Position numbers and translations under genes: made by a program. A stretch of 64,000 bases of DNA from positions 24,807,136 to 24,871,135 of the forward strand of contig NC_049982.1 in assembly GCF_000003815.2 (NCBI RefSeq), written 5' to 3'. The stretch comes from Branchiostoma floridae (taxonomy: Eukaryota; Chordata; Leptocardii; Amphioxiformes; Branchiostomatidae). The notes beneath the pieces were generated by a model. The model ran no database searches. It was not told the DNA's origin and saw only the letters and a program-made list of their open reading frames with translations. Positions 13,477-26,399 of the stretch are shown one piece after another (position 1 is the stretch's first letter; every line of letters starts with the position of its first letter).

Positions 13477-13517
13477 GTCGTCAAAGATTTCATGCCATGA
13501 AATCTTTGACGACACGG
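13477..13517. repeat. Perfect 20-bp-arm palindrome
   Basis: GTGTCGTCAAAGATTTCATG is followed by one base and then its exact reverse complement. No wider inverted ends were seen around it. Confidence 0.85.
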
Positions 13518-16500
13518 TCAAAATATTTGATAAATTTTCTTCGTATTTCATCTAGTCGATGTCTGGCTTTCAGCAGAGCAAGTTGACCCACACACCTCGG
13601 GTTGCGGCTCAATTGTCCATGTTTTCATTCTCTCTTTCCTAATGTTACTGGGTGTTGCTTGGAAAATGATGATCATTGATTTGAATTTTGGTTGACATTT
13701 GAAAAAGGCTCTATACGTTATAAGTACGGCCTAAAATTTGAAATATGCACCGTTTTTCTTAGTGAGGCCCATGGCTAGAAGGCCAGAACTGACTAATCAC
13801 CCTTCACCAGAGGCTAATGCAGCCGCAGAAAGCCTGTCGACTCGCCGCCAGTGGAACTATCGGTCACTGCAAGCTTCAGTAAAGCTGAAGCTGATCAGGG
13901 TTTTACCGCAAGAGCTCAGAGAGATAGGCAAAAGACTATGTTGGTATCAAAGTTTTTGCTAGTGCACATTTATATGCAATGAGTCATACAGCACACATAT
14001 ATGTCAAACAAAATATTAACTATTTTTAAAATTTGACAAGCAGGCTACACAAAGTCACAAACAATACAAATTCATGACACGTGATTGAATGTCCACGGTT
14101 ATTCACGCGGTACATAGGGTCACGTCTAAGGGTCAAAGTTGAGACAGCGGTAGGAAGTGGAGTTTAAAGTAGGTTGAATCAGCCATTGATCAGCCCTGCC
14201 TACTGACATATCAGGTCATGGGGTCAATGGAGGAGGCTACAAATTTACGGGGAGGCATTTTCTTTTGTTTGTCTGTCTGTGTTTTTGTAGTTGAACGGTT
14301 TCCATAAGCTGGTCAAGTTCCCCATACAGTGACAGAGGCACTGTACTGTTGACCAAATCTGTGCATAGTGCATACAAAAACTACGTACTAAAACAATATT
14401 AATATTTCACGGAATTGATATCTATTTGAATTTTACAGCGCATTCAAAAGTATCCTTACACATCAAAAGCAATTAAGGTTGTACAGAAATCAGATACAAC
14501 TTTGCGTCTCAACAGCATATGATCTATGGCACCCATACCCGTGTCAATGATTCATGAAACCCATTCTCTTTGAACTTGCCACCTTCCTGTTATCTGCTTG
14601 GATGACCAGAGACAACTGATGGACCGCTGACTGATCGTTATTGGCGCGGGGTGACACAAACGTAATGAATTATCCATATTTCTCGAATCATGTACAACAA
14701 ATTTTAAAAGTCGATGCTACAAACAGATTTGTATATATTTTTAGATGTCAGAACTCCCATAACGCAAAAAAAAGCAAATACATCAAGGACTGCTCTGCTA
14801 TTAGAAAGAATACCGAAACTAATGACAATCCCACGTCCATTGCAATACCACATCAAAGAATTGTGTTAGCCCTTATTGGTATAGGTTGTTAAGCTTTATA
14901 CTATACCTCTATTCTGTACTTTGTGTAATAGTTCTTGCCATACATTGTATCATGTACAATTGTCTTGCAATAGAGTTCTTCTACATGTTGTATGACTGAC
15001 TGTCTCGGAGTTAACGGAAGCGTGCAGCGACCGTTATCTCCTGCGGTTAGACGATGATGTATCACCGTAGTGCAAGGGAGTCAGATAAAACGGGAGATAT
15101 AAGTCCCATCTCAGACAGCATCAGTCATAAATACGTGCCCCGGTCCAGATAATGTACTGATCCTTCATTAATCGTATGAATGTGAGATAGCACGCTTAAC
15201 GTAATGCTTAGATATATGGACACCGAAAGTTAGATTCGGTCATGTTGAATCGATTATAGAGATGACATCCGCGCTCGGTCCGAATTTCGTTGCTCACTCG
15301 CTAAACCCAGAAAAAAACAAAAACAGTAGGTTATTATTATAGTATGCAGTCATTTACTGCCAATGGTACAAAGCAGCTAATAATATAATTGTACAGATCT
15401 ATGCCATAAACCGAAAAAATATATGATAAAGGTTACTAATGTAATCGTAGAGTGACAACGGTAATTTCAAAGAAAGCTAAAATCATAACGATGAAGGATT
15501 TATTGTGCATACGTTTTTAGTTTAGCTATTTGTTTGAGCTTAAGATTCTAATCACTTGATTTCATGATGTAGATAAGTTTTGGACAAGTTTTTTTTTACT
15601 TTTTATTCACACGCTCACATCGGTTTTGGGGTTACCAGAAAATATTGTCCATATAATCCAACCAACATGGCCTGACGTAAAAATCTTTCCATGATTTTTA
15701 TTAGGCATAACATAATGTTTATCCTAAGTTATGAACAATGCCCAAGCCCAAAAATGTAGGGATCCTTCATACATTCTTTTCGGTATAATAGAATGTTTAA
15801 CATGATTATGTTTAGATCATTCCACGGATTTTTTTTGACATGGCATAAAGCGTACCCAAAGCTGTATTCAAACTAGTATAGATTTGTTTAATACATTTTG
15901 TTTGGTATGATGTCGTATTTGGACTATGTTTTCATTTCTAAAGGATACCCAAAGTGTGGATTTAACATACTTTTTATTGATACCATGTTTAAGTCGAATG
16001 CCATATAGGTTTCAGACATACCAAGTTCGACATAAAGTAATAAAGCACACTCGTCCTTCTGAGTTTTCATAAGTGTGTCTGCTCGTCGTGAGACAAGATT
16101 TTGGCAATATTAAACTTGTCTGTGTGTCCGTTCCAATTCAGTTCCCATGTTGACAGGCATGATGGGTAGTCTATCTGTATCTTGAAGATAGCATCGAAAC
16201 GCTACATACGCGTTGCTAGAATACTAAATCTAAACAATTCTAGCTCTTTCCTTCACCTTGAACTGCCGAACCAAATTGAAGGAAAGGATACAATAACTTG
16301 GATGGAAGATTTCAGCCTCTATGCACGATTGGGGTCATAAACATTGTCCAGGTCAAAGAGCCCGAAGAGGTGGTGTCCTGGATAGAATAAAAACGTGAAT
16401 ATAACATGGCCGTTTTATATAACATGGCCGTTTTATTTTCTATCCTTTTAAACGATACTAGATTTATAGTTTTTTTTTTGCCAACACCACGTGCATCACA

Positions 16501-17305
16501 AAGGTCATGCATCCCTTTCTATGAAATTAATCCTAACCCATTATTACTTTTTAAAAGTACTTTTTCCACACGGGTACATAGAGTATACCCACTTAAAGAG
16601 AGGGCTTGTAACACACAGAACGCCTACTGTACTCTAAGATAAACTACAGCGCTGGCAAAGCATTTCAACGCAAATAGCTATTCCGTGTTTAGCTTTAGGA
16701 AGTAACGATGGACTCTGGTACCCAAAATAGACTTTACGATTCAGAAAAGCTGCAGTATAAACCCTTAACTCCATCCCGCCAACGTATCTTCATGACTTGG
16801 GGATATCAGAGATTATGCCTTTACATAAATCACCTAGCTCCATGAAGTCTGAGGTCTTTTCGAAACTTGAGCGCCTGCGATTGGTTGATAGTAATAATGA
16901 GGTTAATCACTTTTACTGCGTAGAAGCATCAGGAACGCATCGGTGAGTCATAAAAAAAACCTTGGAAGGAATAAGTTCTTCTTTGAACTGGTTAGCCCTC
17001 CGTAAAAGGAGAGAAGGGATTTCTTCAGTATAATCTAACAGCAAACGTATAGAATCCTTAATGAGGACTAACGGTCACACGGCCGTGTGTGTTCTAAGAC
17101 TGAAAGAGCAGTTTTAAGATGCTAATTTGGCAAGCTGGGTATTGGTTTGGCCATTTGATATATACTGTTTTGCCATCGGTTAATCTACTTGGAGATTAGA
17201 TTTTGGAACTTTGGTGGGTTGATCGAATGATCACATTTTAAGTGTTGATTGGTGCGGGGGGCGTTAGCGAAATTTCTCATTTTTCTCCTTTGCAACTATG
17301 ACTTA

Positions 17306-17640
17306 CACTGACAAGATTTCTACAAAAAGACTAACTCTCTCCAGTAATGTAGTGTCCCGGGGTGAACTCTTAGGAAGAGATTGGTCTTAACTTCAGAGTA
17401 ATTATTCTTGAATTTTTTATGACTTCAGTGTGGCCGTCGGAAATCCTTGCAGATCCGTCGCAAGTCCTTACTGTTACTGACAAGGTTTTTTTTCACCATT
17501 AGGCTAACCATCTACAGTAGTTAAGTGTCCCGGGATGAACTCTTATACATATAGATTGGTCTTAACCTCAGGATGATTATTCTTTGAATTTTTATGGGTT
17601 TGTCGCAAATCCTTGCTTGATTTATAGGCTGCGAAGTTTT
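17306..17640 (+). repeat. Two-copy tandem repeat, about 173-bp period
   Basis: GTGTCCCGGGGTGAACTCTT near 17352 and GTGTCCCGGGATGAACTCTT near 17525 are embedded in parallel flanks (GATTGGTCTTAAC, TTATTCTT, AAATCCTTGC). Non-coding. Confidence 0.7.
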
Positions 17641-20149
17641 ATCAATAAATAATGTTAATTTTAAATTTGATTCTGATTCCCGATGTATGAATGTTATTTC
17701 AATGCGGAAGATATGATATTAGTCATAGATCACTGCAAGGTTTTTCCTCGATCGTTTCCGTTTAGATAACCTTTGAATAGAACGAATTGCTATCAGTTCA
17801 AACCCTTGACATGTTTGAAATCTTAGAAACAAACGACAGAGGGGCTGTATGCTGCAAAGCGAGCTATTTTGGTTCACCATCAATCGTAGCCTGTTTGCTC
17901 TTATTCAATGGCAGGCGTTATCAGAGAATTATTCGTGACGAGTACTTGGTCACTTAAATTCTACGTAGCACGTTACTTGCCATTCTTATTTCATCGTTGC
18001 TTTGACAAACTACATACAAACTAGTATCGCATCTCTTGAAATCGGTGAATTGTCTCGGTATTCACAGGCGCAGGTTTTGTCAGACCAACAAATATAATAA
18101 ATACATTGTACACACTTATCACTGTATATACCATCGTTGACTCTTATTATTTACTTGTATGTGTATTTTGTTTCGGGGATACAACTTGCAGAGGTGGTAT
18201 CACCTGTTTTGTCTGTCTCCCCACCATTTTTATATGGGAAGTGTAATAAACTAATAAACAAATAAACATTGAAACAATCCAATGAAACCCCTTGCAGTAA
18301 CAATGTAGTCAATGTAACGTTACCGTCAGTCATTGTCATTCTTCCTGAATCACCCTCAAGTCGGTACTTCAATATTTACCGTTAAGCTTTTCCAGGATCC
18401 CCCCAAGAAGACCCTCACGTAGTAGACAGCTGGAGTGCATGAATAACTCCCTCGGCTCCTAGCACTTAAAATCAGAGATGTCGGGGGTATGCAGGGTTAA
18501 GTAGAGTAGTGCCAAGGTGCACTAACTATGAGTGCTATAATGGACTCGGTGTAGAACTCTCAATCCATCCAACATTTTAAACTTAATAAGTCAATTGACA
18601 GGGTCATAACTCCTGAGGGAAAAGCTATATAGTTTTCAACATGACGAGCTACACTTATGTATACTTTTAAGGTTTGAGATACAATGAAGTGCGTGACAAA
18701 AAGTAGATGTGAGAAAAATACGACTGTAACCTCTTGATTGCAGGGTGAATGTCTGAGTAACAACGCAGCCGGAATTCAAGATCCCAAATTCTTGGATTAG
18801 AGTATTTACTATGGTTATTCACGTCACGTTTAAAACTATCAGGATATTTGCTTCTCATTGTGCGAAGATTATGAAATGCAAATCACATTCATACGCGGCG
18901 GAAACGTTTTAACAAAAAGTTAACTATGTAAATCTATCACCCTTTTAGGCAAGTCTTATCAAAAAGCAGTAAAAAAGCACAGTTTTTTTCATCGCAATTT
19001 TCTGAAACGATGTCACAGTTATGCTAATTAGAACCACATGCGTTTCTATGATAAACACGTTCACCGTTCTGAGCGCGCATGTGCAGGATAAGGAACTGTG
19101 GGTAATATGTCAAAGGTGACGGCTTCTGAGTTGTACAGTTCTTGTATTTGTATTGTATTGATTTGCATAACTTTGTCTAAACACGATACAGTCATAAAAG
19201 TATAGGAACTTTTTACACTGACCTGCAAACAAGAAACTGTGGGTCTAAATTCAATATAACACTGAAATGTAATGGAGCATCACCAAAATCAGTTTATATA
19301 AATTGTATTGTTGATTTTAACTTGAAGATACATGTATTGTTTTATATGCTTTTCTGTATACATTGCCATATCAGAATATACGCTACAGTTAAGGAAATTG
19401 TGCATCTCTTTTATATTTGATAGATACTTTCTCACTATAGTTCATATTGCAAAGTCGTATGATATATATATTCTATGTGCTAGATATCTCATATCAAGTA
19501 TCACCAAAAAATCAAAGAATTTTATCTGAAAGAATTATGATATTGTTAGGCAATAAATTATATAGCGCAGTACTAGTAGAACAGTGGAATTGTTCGAGAT
19601 ACAAAATGGTTTTCGATGTCACACTGTTTACCTTAGAGATTTTGTGTCGAACATTGCTTTTGTTTAGAAGTTTTAAGCTTATGTTTAATAAATATGGCGA
19701 GGAAAGCAAATTTACACATTGTCCGTATGAAATAGAACAATATATCATAATTATCATAACAATACGGTTAGACGGATATGACACATTCCCCCAGAAAAAA
19801 ATTTAAAGTGAATTCTCAGCAATTATCTTTGAAAAAAACTGACATCATGTTAGACACCAAAAGATTTAGTTAGTGATTGTTACAAAACTGCTTAGAAAAA
19901 TGCATCCCTCAAAACATGTTAAAACTATTTAACATTCCTGCAAACCTAAGTCCTCCCTAAATTCTTATATTTTCATGTATGATAGATAGTAAGCATACCA
20001 TATTAAGAATGAATTTGTTAGTCTTGAAAGTACATCCTTCAAACGAACGTTCAAAGTAGAATAGCAGATCCTTAGTATTCGTACAAAAGCAATGCCCATG
20101 CTAAATCTATAGCAAAACTAAGTACATTATAGAAAGAAAAGTGATTTTG

Positions 20150-20968
20150 CTAGTGATATTTCCGAAGCTGCTTGCAAAATAGCAACGCTTTGATGAAAAA
20201 GGCATATATCAGCATGGCGATGATGACCACTGTACATAATGTCCTAGTCGTCTTGTCATAGTCCTCCGTCTGCAAATTGTGGTCCTTCTGCGATGCAGAT
20301 GCCGTAAGGTTCTCCTCGAGGTTCTTGACCAGTCTCTCTGCATGATACAAGTTGTCTCCCGTCGAATTCCAAGAAATGAACATACCTCAGGTATGCGGAC
20401 AAGTTGTTCAGGAGTCCCCTCTCCCTGTACAGTTGCTGTGAGTGTATTCAAGGTACGTCGGCAACTCACGCTCATCCAATAGAATCTCCTCACACTACAA
20501 TTCCTTCAATGAATATTTGACGGTTGAGCTGCATGTGGCATTCGATCATGTTCAAATCTGCCCTGAACGCGCTGCATCGCTCCGAGCCACATATCTTATT
20601 ACACGGGGACTAGCGAGGCGAGATTATTCAGACGAGCGGCCCGCAGAAATACTAATAGACGAGATCGACTACCGGCATCCCGAATCCTGAAGAGGTGGTA
20701 CAAACTGTTGCTGCAGCTTGTGTGCATTTGCAGTCAATTACAGTTCGGGTCAAAGAAGAAATCAGGGTGCAAAAATGTACCTCGACGACTCGGCTGCCAT
20801 TTCCTGTTGGTATGCGTAGTTCCAACGAATCCTGTAATGAAGCATGATTATACTTATCACCGTACACACATACAGCACATACACCAACCAAGACAACGAA
20901 GAAGACCAACCACAAACCTTCACAAATTCAATAACAACTCCACGTTTAATTCCTAGAAATGACGTCAT
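20150..20968 (-). CDS. Possible multi-exon gene with C-terminal membrane segment (uncertain)
   Basis: The last stretch reads ...RLVKNLEENLTASASQ and then a hydrophobic run TLCTVVIIAMLIYAFFIKAL followed by a short basic tail and stop at 20150. That would be one membrane span with an upstream N-glycosylation site (NLT). In this frame a stop lies just upstream of 20383, so an acceptor such as the one near 20335 would be needed. Further up, hydrophobic ORFs at 20652-20915 and 20762-20968 end near a plausible donor (about 20776). I could not join the pieces with confidence and do not recognise the protein. It may be two small genes or chance ORFs. Confidence 0.3.
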
Positions 20969-21387
20969 CGCACATCAAATAAGATGAATGTAAACATACC
21001 GATGACTGGAACAGTTATGGTGCAGTCTGTACGTTCTCGTGTAACATGAACTTGCAATCACGTAATTAAAAAAAAAAGCTACAAAATGCATCCCAACAGA
21101 GAGAGATCACGCGAATGACACACGCAATATAACACTAGTGATATTAAATGTACTTATATAGAATAGAACACGTACAACTGAAGCAAAACAACGTTTTAAG
21201 CACCCTTTACAAATAGCAAAAAAATGACATGCTCTAACCACATATGCATGAACATGCACGCTAACTTGCATACTCAAGCAGGTAAAACTGCGCTTTCTGG
21301 CAAATTTATCTTTAAAATATCAAAACAACCAAGAGAATGAGTACTTACCAGCGTTTGCGTAGAAGGCGATGATGACAGACTAGCGCA

Positions 21388-22100
21388 GAATGGCACTTTG
21401 TTCGTCTCTCCGGGAGAAGTCAATCTGCCGTTAGCGATACACAGTCAGGCTCATTGAAGAATCCGAAGGCAAGCACCCCGCATTGACGCCTGGCAAGAAG
21501 AGTTCAACCCTCGCTCTATTCGTTACGATCCAGTGTAAAATGGCAAGAGAATACGGAACAGAATGTCACTCTGTACGTTCCTTCAGAAATTGCCAATCTG
21601 TTGTTAGCGATAAACACTCTCATTGAGGAATCCAATGACGAAGACCTTAGTTATATTGACGATTGCAGCTGGCAAAAGAGTTCAGCCTTCTATATCCTTA
21701 TCTGTATATCCAGCGTAAAATGGCACGCGAATACGGAACAGAATGCCACTCTGTTCGTTCCCTCAGAAACTGTCAATCTGTTGTTGGCGATATGCAAAAT
21801 TAGCCTCGTTGAAGAATCCAACGACGAAGACTTCACTTTGATTGACGACTGGCAAAAGAGTTCAACCCTCTCTCTATTTATGAAGACCTAGAGTGAAATG
21901 GCAAGAAAATATGACGCAGAATGCCATTCTGTACCTTCCTTCAGAAGCTGGCAATCTGTTGGTGGTGATACGCACAGTTAGCATCATCAAGAATCCAACG
22001 ACGAAGTCCTTACTTACATTGATGCCTGGCAAAAGAGTTCAACCTTCTCGCTTTATCTGCAGATATCCAGCGTAAAATGGCAAGGGAATATTCCGCAAAG
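21388..22100 (+). repeat. Tandem array, about 173-180 bp period, about 4 copies
   Basis: Markers recur at 21388, 21561, about 21739 and about 21917 (GAATGCCACTCTGT-type), with AAATGGCA...ATACGGAACA ahead and GACGAAGACTT plus CTGGCAAAAGAGTTCA behind. Copies differ by point changes and small indels. Plus-strand frames stay open across parts of it, but I see no start or splice support for a gene. Confidence 0.8.
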
Positions 22101-22439
22101 ACCGCTGTATGCAGCAGCGATGCCGAAGAAGCATTGCCGTGTGATTTGGACCGCATTACGGACTCAACCAACTCTAAACCGCTAATCTCTCTCACTGTGA
22201 CATTGAAGAAAATTTATGCACTTTGCCAATTGCCTTGATGCATCCGGTAGGCTTTTTGCGCGGCCGTACGGTATTACTGCAGGGCAGACATACACAGTTG
22301 CACTCCACACTCATCAAACGGGTAGACGCATGGAGGTTGGAGACACAGCAAGCCACGATGACGAGCTAACACTGAATAACCGTTTTTACGTTTCCTCATT
22401 GAAATCTCTATATCAGTACTCAGTAAACGTTTTGAGACG

Positions 22440-23520
22440 CGTTGTCCTGACCTGAATGCAACAGCCATGTACATTCAGTTAAACCTGAACAAGCCGCCAT
22501 GATCCATTATCAGCACCCACTCTGGCAAACAAAATATGTAAAAATCTGTTTTACGCTATCGCTATATTATAGCGTATTTATTCTCTCAGTAAACGTTGCA
22601 AAATATAATATAATACTTAGAATTTAAAGGGCATGTTCAGCTTACATACTCTAGTTGAACAAGCCGTCAAAATGTATTAGCAGCACAATCAATTTTGGTT
22701 TATAAAATAATTATGGAAAATATGACTGCCTACGTATACCTCTTACGCTTTCGTAATACGCGTACACGTATTAAGCACTCTCAGTACATTTATGAATTAC
22801 ATGTTCTAGTCTGAATGCTGAGACCATGTACATCCTATAAACCTATTAAACAAGCGGTCAAAAGGCAGCAGTTACCATTTCTAGTAAACAGAAAAGGAAA
22901 ACGAAATTGCTACCGCTATTTAGTAGTCTAGGAACATCTTGTGTTGTGGAATTCAATATCCTGTCATGAATGCTGAGGTCATGTACAGCTTATATATATA
23001 CATGCACCTGTTAGACAACCTGTCAAAATATATAAGCAACACCCATGCATTTAATTACAGTATGAAATGTATGGTATGATGTGTAAAATATCTGTCTTCC
23101 TGTGACTTTAATTTGCAATGTAATCACTTACGTCGTTACCCGAATGTAATGGCCATGTACAGTCGTTAATTGTATAACGTTAGTTCACCTTTATCCGTAG
23201 GGTGACCTTTATCCGATGTCTTTAGAAACAGCGCATTCAGGGGTATCAAAATCTGCTGACAGTGGTTTCAAATTTGTAGCATTTTTCAAAAAATGTTCCG
23301 ATTTGAAACTACCGTCCGTCGACTTCATATCCCTAAATACGTTTTTCTTACAAACAACGAATAAAGGTTACCCTCGGCCTCGGATAAAGGGGAACCAGCG
23401 TTATATGTAAAAAAAAAACACTTTCGCAAGGTAATACTATCAGTGATCAGTATGCGTTGTAAGACACTATCCGTCCTGACCTGAACGTCGGGGTCACGTA
23501 AGAAGCTCAAACCTGTTGAG
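22440..23520 (+). repeat. Degenerate tandem array, about 160-190 bp period, interrupted by a MITE
   Basis: The marker CTGAATGC...CCATGTACA recurs near 22446, 22632, 22806, 22966, 23143 and 23475, often followed by AACAAGCCGTCAAAA-like sequence. The longer last step is explained by insertion of MITE C1 (23183-23395). Non-coding. Confidence 0.6.
23183..23395. mobile_element. MITE family C, copy 1
   Basis: The left end GTTCACCTTTATCCGTAGGG is mirrored by GGATAAAGGGGAAC at the right. The same ends occur at 26969, 30184 and 34121. It is inserted within the degenerate array. Confidence 0.7.
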
Positions 23521-23850
23521 CACGTCCTGCGTAGGCGAAATCTCCAAGTGATAAATACATCGAGTCAGTTCACATCTGCGGGGCAACCACAAGAGTTCAA
23601 ATGAATCATCTCTCGTGTCTCTCCCATACTATCAACAGCGTTCTTACACATTTGTTTAAGACAGATATGACTCTCTTAGGTCATGCTGATTCAAAATTTA
23701 TGCAATCGGGCAAGAAAAGTTGGTAAAAAAAGGTGCCTTCATTTTTTAAAAACTTAAGTCAGGAAGATTGAACAAATGAATAGTTATGAGTACTCAGCAG
23801 AGTATGGTACACCAAGCAATAAACTCTTCATTTTTATCCGTTTGCATGTC

Positions 23851-23940
23851 TGTATGTGTGTGTGTGTGTGCCTGTGTGTGTGTTTCTGTGTGTGTGTCTG
23901 TGTGTGTGTGTGTATGTATGTGTGTATGTGTGAGTGTGTA

Positions 23941-23978
<38 letters not shown>

Positions 23979-24097
23979 TGTGTGTATGTGTCTGTGTCTG
24001 TGTGTGTGTATATGTGTATGTCTGTCTGTCTGTCTGTCTGTGTGTATGTCTGTGTGTATATGTGTGAGTGTATGTGTGTGTGTGTGTGTGAGTGTGT
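23851..24097 (+). repeat. (TG)n-rich microsatellite
   Basis: About 240 bp of TG units with CTG, ATG and TCTG variants. It directly replaces the left half of the MITE B copy that follows. Cys/Val and His/Thr ORFs here are artefacts. Confidence 0.95.
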
Positions 24098-24240
24098 ATT
24101 TTTTGTCTTCTAAGTCATACTTCCACGTATTACGCAAAATCGAAATGATAAAGAGATCGTCGAAAATAACACAACAGTGCCGCAGTGAACGAACCCCGCA
24201 GTGCCACATCGATGCCCCAAGCGCAGTGAGATACCACCGT
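24098..24240. mobile_element. MITE family B, right half only
   Basis: It begins at the internal family sequence GTCTTCTAAGTCATACTT and ends GCGCAGTGAGATACCACC. The left half is missing and its place is taken by the TG microsatellite. Confidence 0.7.
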
Positions 24241-26399
24241 TATTTACTCATACATGCCTCAGTTTTACGAATGACGGATGACGTCCGTTATTTCCAGTGA
24301 TATTCATCACAACCATCGCTCAACAGCAGATACTAAGGTACTTGACTTATCCCGGTGCCGCATTTCCTGCCCCTGACGTCACCGTCACTCGTAAGAAGCC
24401 TCCCCAAAGCACGTCGTGTCATCAATCAAACTACAGACTAGATAAAGATGAAAGAAGCAGCAACCCAACAGCATTGCAGTTTGTTATTAGTGGTTAATTA
24501 GACTCCCCGTGTATCCCTCGTTTGAGTAACGGTATCGCATTATTTTGCAATTACAACAAGTAAGTTTTGGGAGTATATTACATAAAAGTACACGCAATTG
24601 ACGCACAATTTTAATTGGTAGAATCAAAGACGTCCTCGGTATAATGGATGATGATATTAATAAAAGAATATTTCCCGCTGCTGTGAATCAAGGCCACTGA
24701 TTAGGGTGCAAATTGAATACACTTCCTAATATAACATTAGAATATGATCTAGTTGACCCGAAATTTGTCAGTCTTTTTTGTACGTACGAAGATTACTTGT
24801 TACATGACTACGACCAAAACAGCATTTATTTTCTCCGTTTGTTACTAAAACAAACATCAGAATTGAGACCATGACAAGCTCAACTACAAAGGTGCACTCT
24901 CACTGCACTTGCGTCAAGCTTGCGTCACTGTAGGGTTCGAAAGATACTCAACGAATTTTAGAGATAAAGTACGATTTTTGTTTTTACTCTTTGTGAGTTT
25001 TGTCGTCTTCTAAGTCATACTTTTACGTCATACGCAATATCAAAATAATTTAAACAAATCGGAGAAAATAACAAAACAGTGACGCAGTGAACGAACCACG
25101 CAGTGTTAAGAGTGAGGTCTGAATTAACCTAATGAAGAAGCAGGGGTTACGAAGGTTGCTCGACAAATTCTCTTGTGTGCTCGAGGCGTGGCTCTGCTAA
25201 AGCACGGACCCTCCATTCAACACATCCTATCCTAGGGACGTTCCTATTAGTAACCAAACCTCGGTGCTCATTTTTATTTAAATGAGGTGAGAAATGACAC
25301 AACATCATTAAATAAATAAATAAAAAAATCATTGCAACGTCAGAGGATTCACACAAGAGCTACTCGCTCGGAACCTGACGCCATACGACGCAAACACTAT
25401 TATATATGAACGGCATGATGGGGAAAATTGGCAGATAGCTGACATTTCAACTTAACGGTCCATTGCATAGAGCTTCCATACTGCTCGTGGTATACACAAC
25501 ATGTGAATTCTACGTTCGTTCCCTTTGCTCACTCGGTGATTTATTCGGTGATTATTTTGAACTGACCACTAGGCGTTATGCCACCGTACAAACGTAAAGC
25601 GGGTCATTAACCCTTCTTTCTTATTAGATTTTGTTACTTTTGCAACACTTTGAGCCAATCATTGTCTCCAAGCCTTGGCCTACCACCCTATTGCTACAGC
25701 AGTGGATGGTATGTCATTGACCGTTACTTGTACTACAATATAACTACTGTTCCTCGCAAGGCTTGTAATACAAACATTCATGATCATGAGTTGGGTCTAC
25801 CATTGGCTCTATCCTATCGGAGATCTGGAAAAGCATAAGACTTAACAGCAAATAATGGTGAACATACAAGCAACCAAGGGGATCAAAGAGGCGAAGTGAT
25901 AATGCATGTCAATGATCTTCTTCAGACTAACTGCGCAGTCACTTAGAAAATGATGTGGAATCGGCGAGGTGTACCATTACGGAAACCAATGTAAATAACC
26001 CATTCAACCGTTCGTAACGTCTACCTCTACATGATGAAACGCTTTTCGGCAGCTCCTTTTCAATTTCAACTGCAGTGAACTACTAGCTCCACACAGAATA
26101 CCAGATAAACCTACTCTATCTAAATGGCTTTACAGATATGCCTGGGTAGTACGCTGACGTTATAGTTATGATTTTGATATCTGTATCAAATCCGCTTCTT
26201 TCATAAACGTACCACAAAATAGAGCCGTGGATCTATGAAAGGAAATCTGTTTAGTTCCAGCCGCTTTCTTCGAGTGATAACTTAATAATAAAGGCTTGTT
26301 GTTTCTCTCTTCTTCGCCAAGGTTACTCCATGGATTCCCTTCACGTTTTCGCGTTCCTTGCCCCTCTTTTCTTGTATACTGCCTTTGGTGATGCGACCG
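24241..26399. other. Spacer without recognisable genes
   Basis: Apart from MITE B at 24889-25118 I see only short ORFs with no homology I recognise and no exon chain. Confidence 0.5.
24889..25118. mobile_element. MITE family B, copy 2
   Basis: The left end AAGGTGCACTCTCACTGCAC is intact. The interior markers AGATAAAGTACG and TCTTCTAAGTCATACTTTTA are present. The right end carries a deletion (CAGTGTTAAGAGTGAGG). Confidence 0.75.

Larger units (their letters stand above)
7897..20149. other. Gene-poor spacer
   Basis: I found no exon chain here that I can support on either strand. What I can identify is listed separately: foldback 8160-8296, MITE A2, microsatellites near 9510-9602, MITE B1, a minisatellite near 11303-11625, repeat D1, a perfect palindrome at 13477 and a two-copy tandem repeat near 17306-17640. 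The rest is AT-rich with only short random-looking ORFs. Confidence 0.6.

Noticed and set aside
13738-13962. ORF of 74 codons rich in Arg/Leu
   Set aside because: No motif, no splice partners and no recognisable homology.
23776-24300. ORF of 174 codons, Cys/Val-rich
   Set aside because: It is a translation of the (TG)n microsatellite; the reverse frame gives a His/Thr ORF of similar length.
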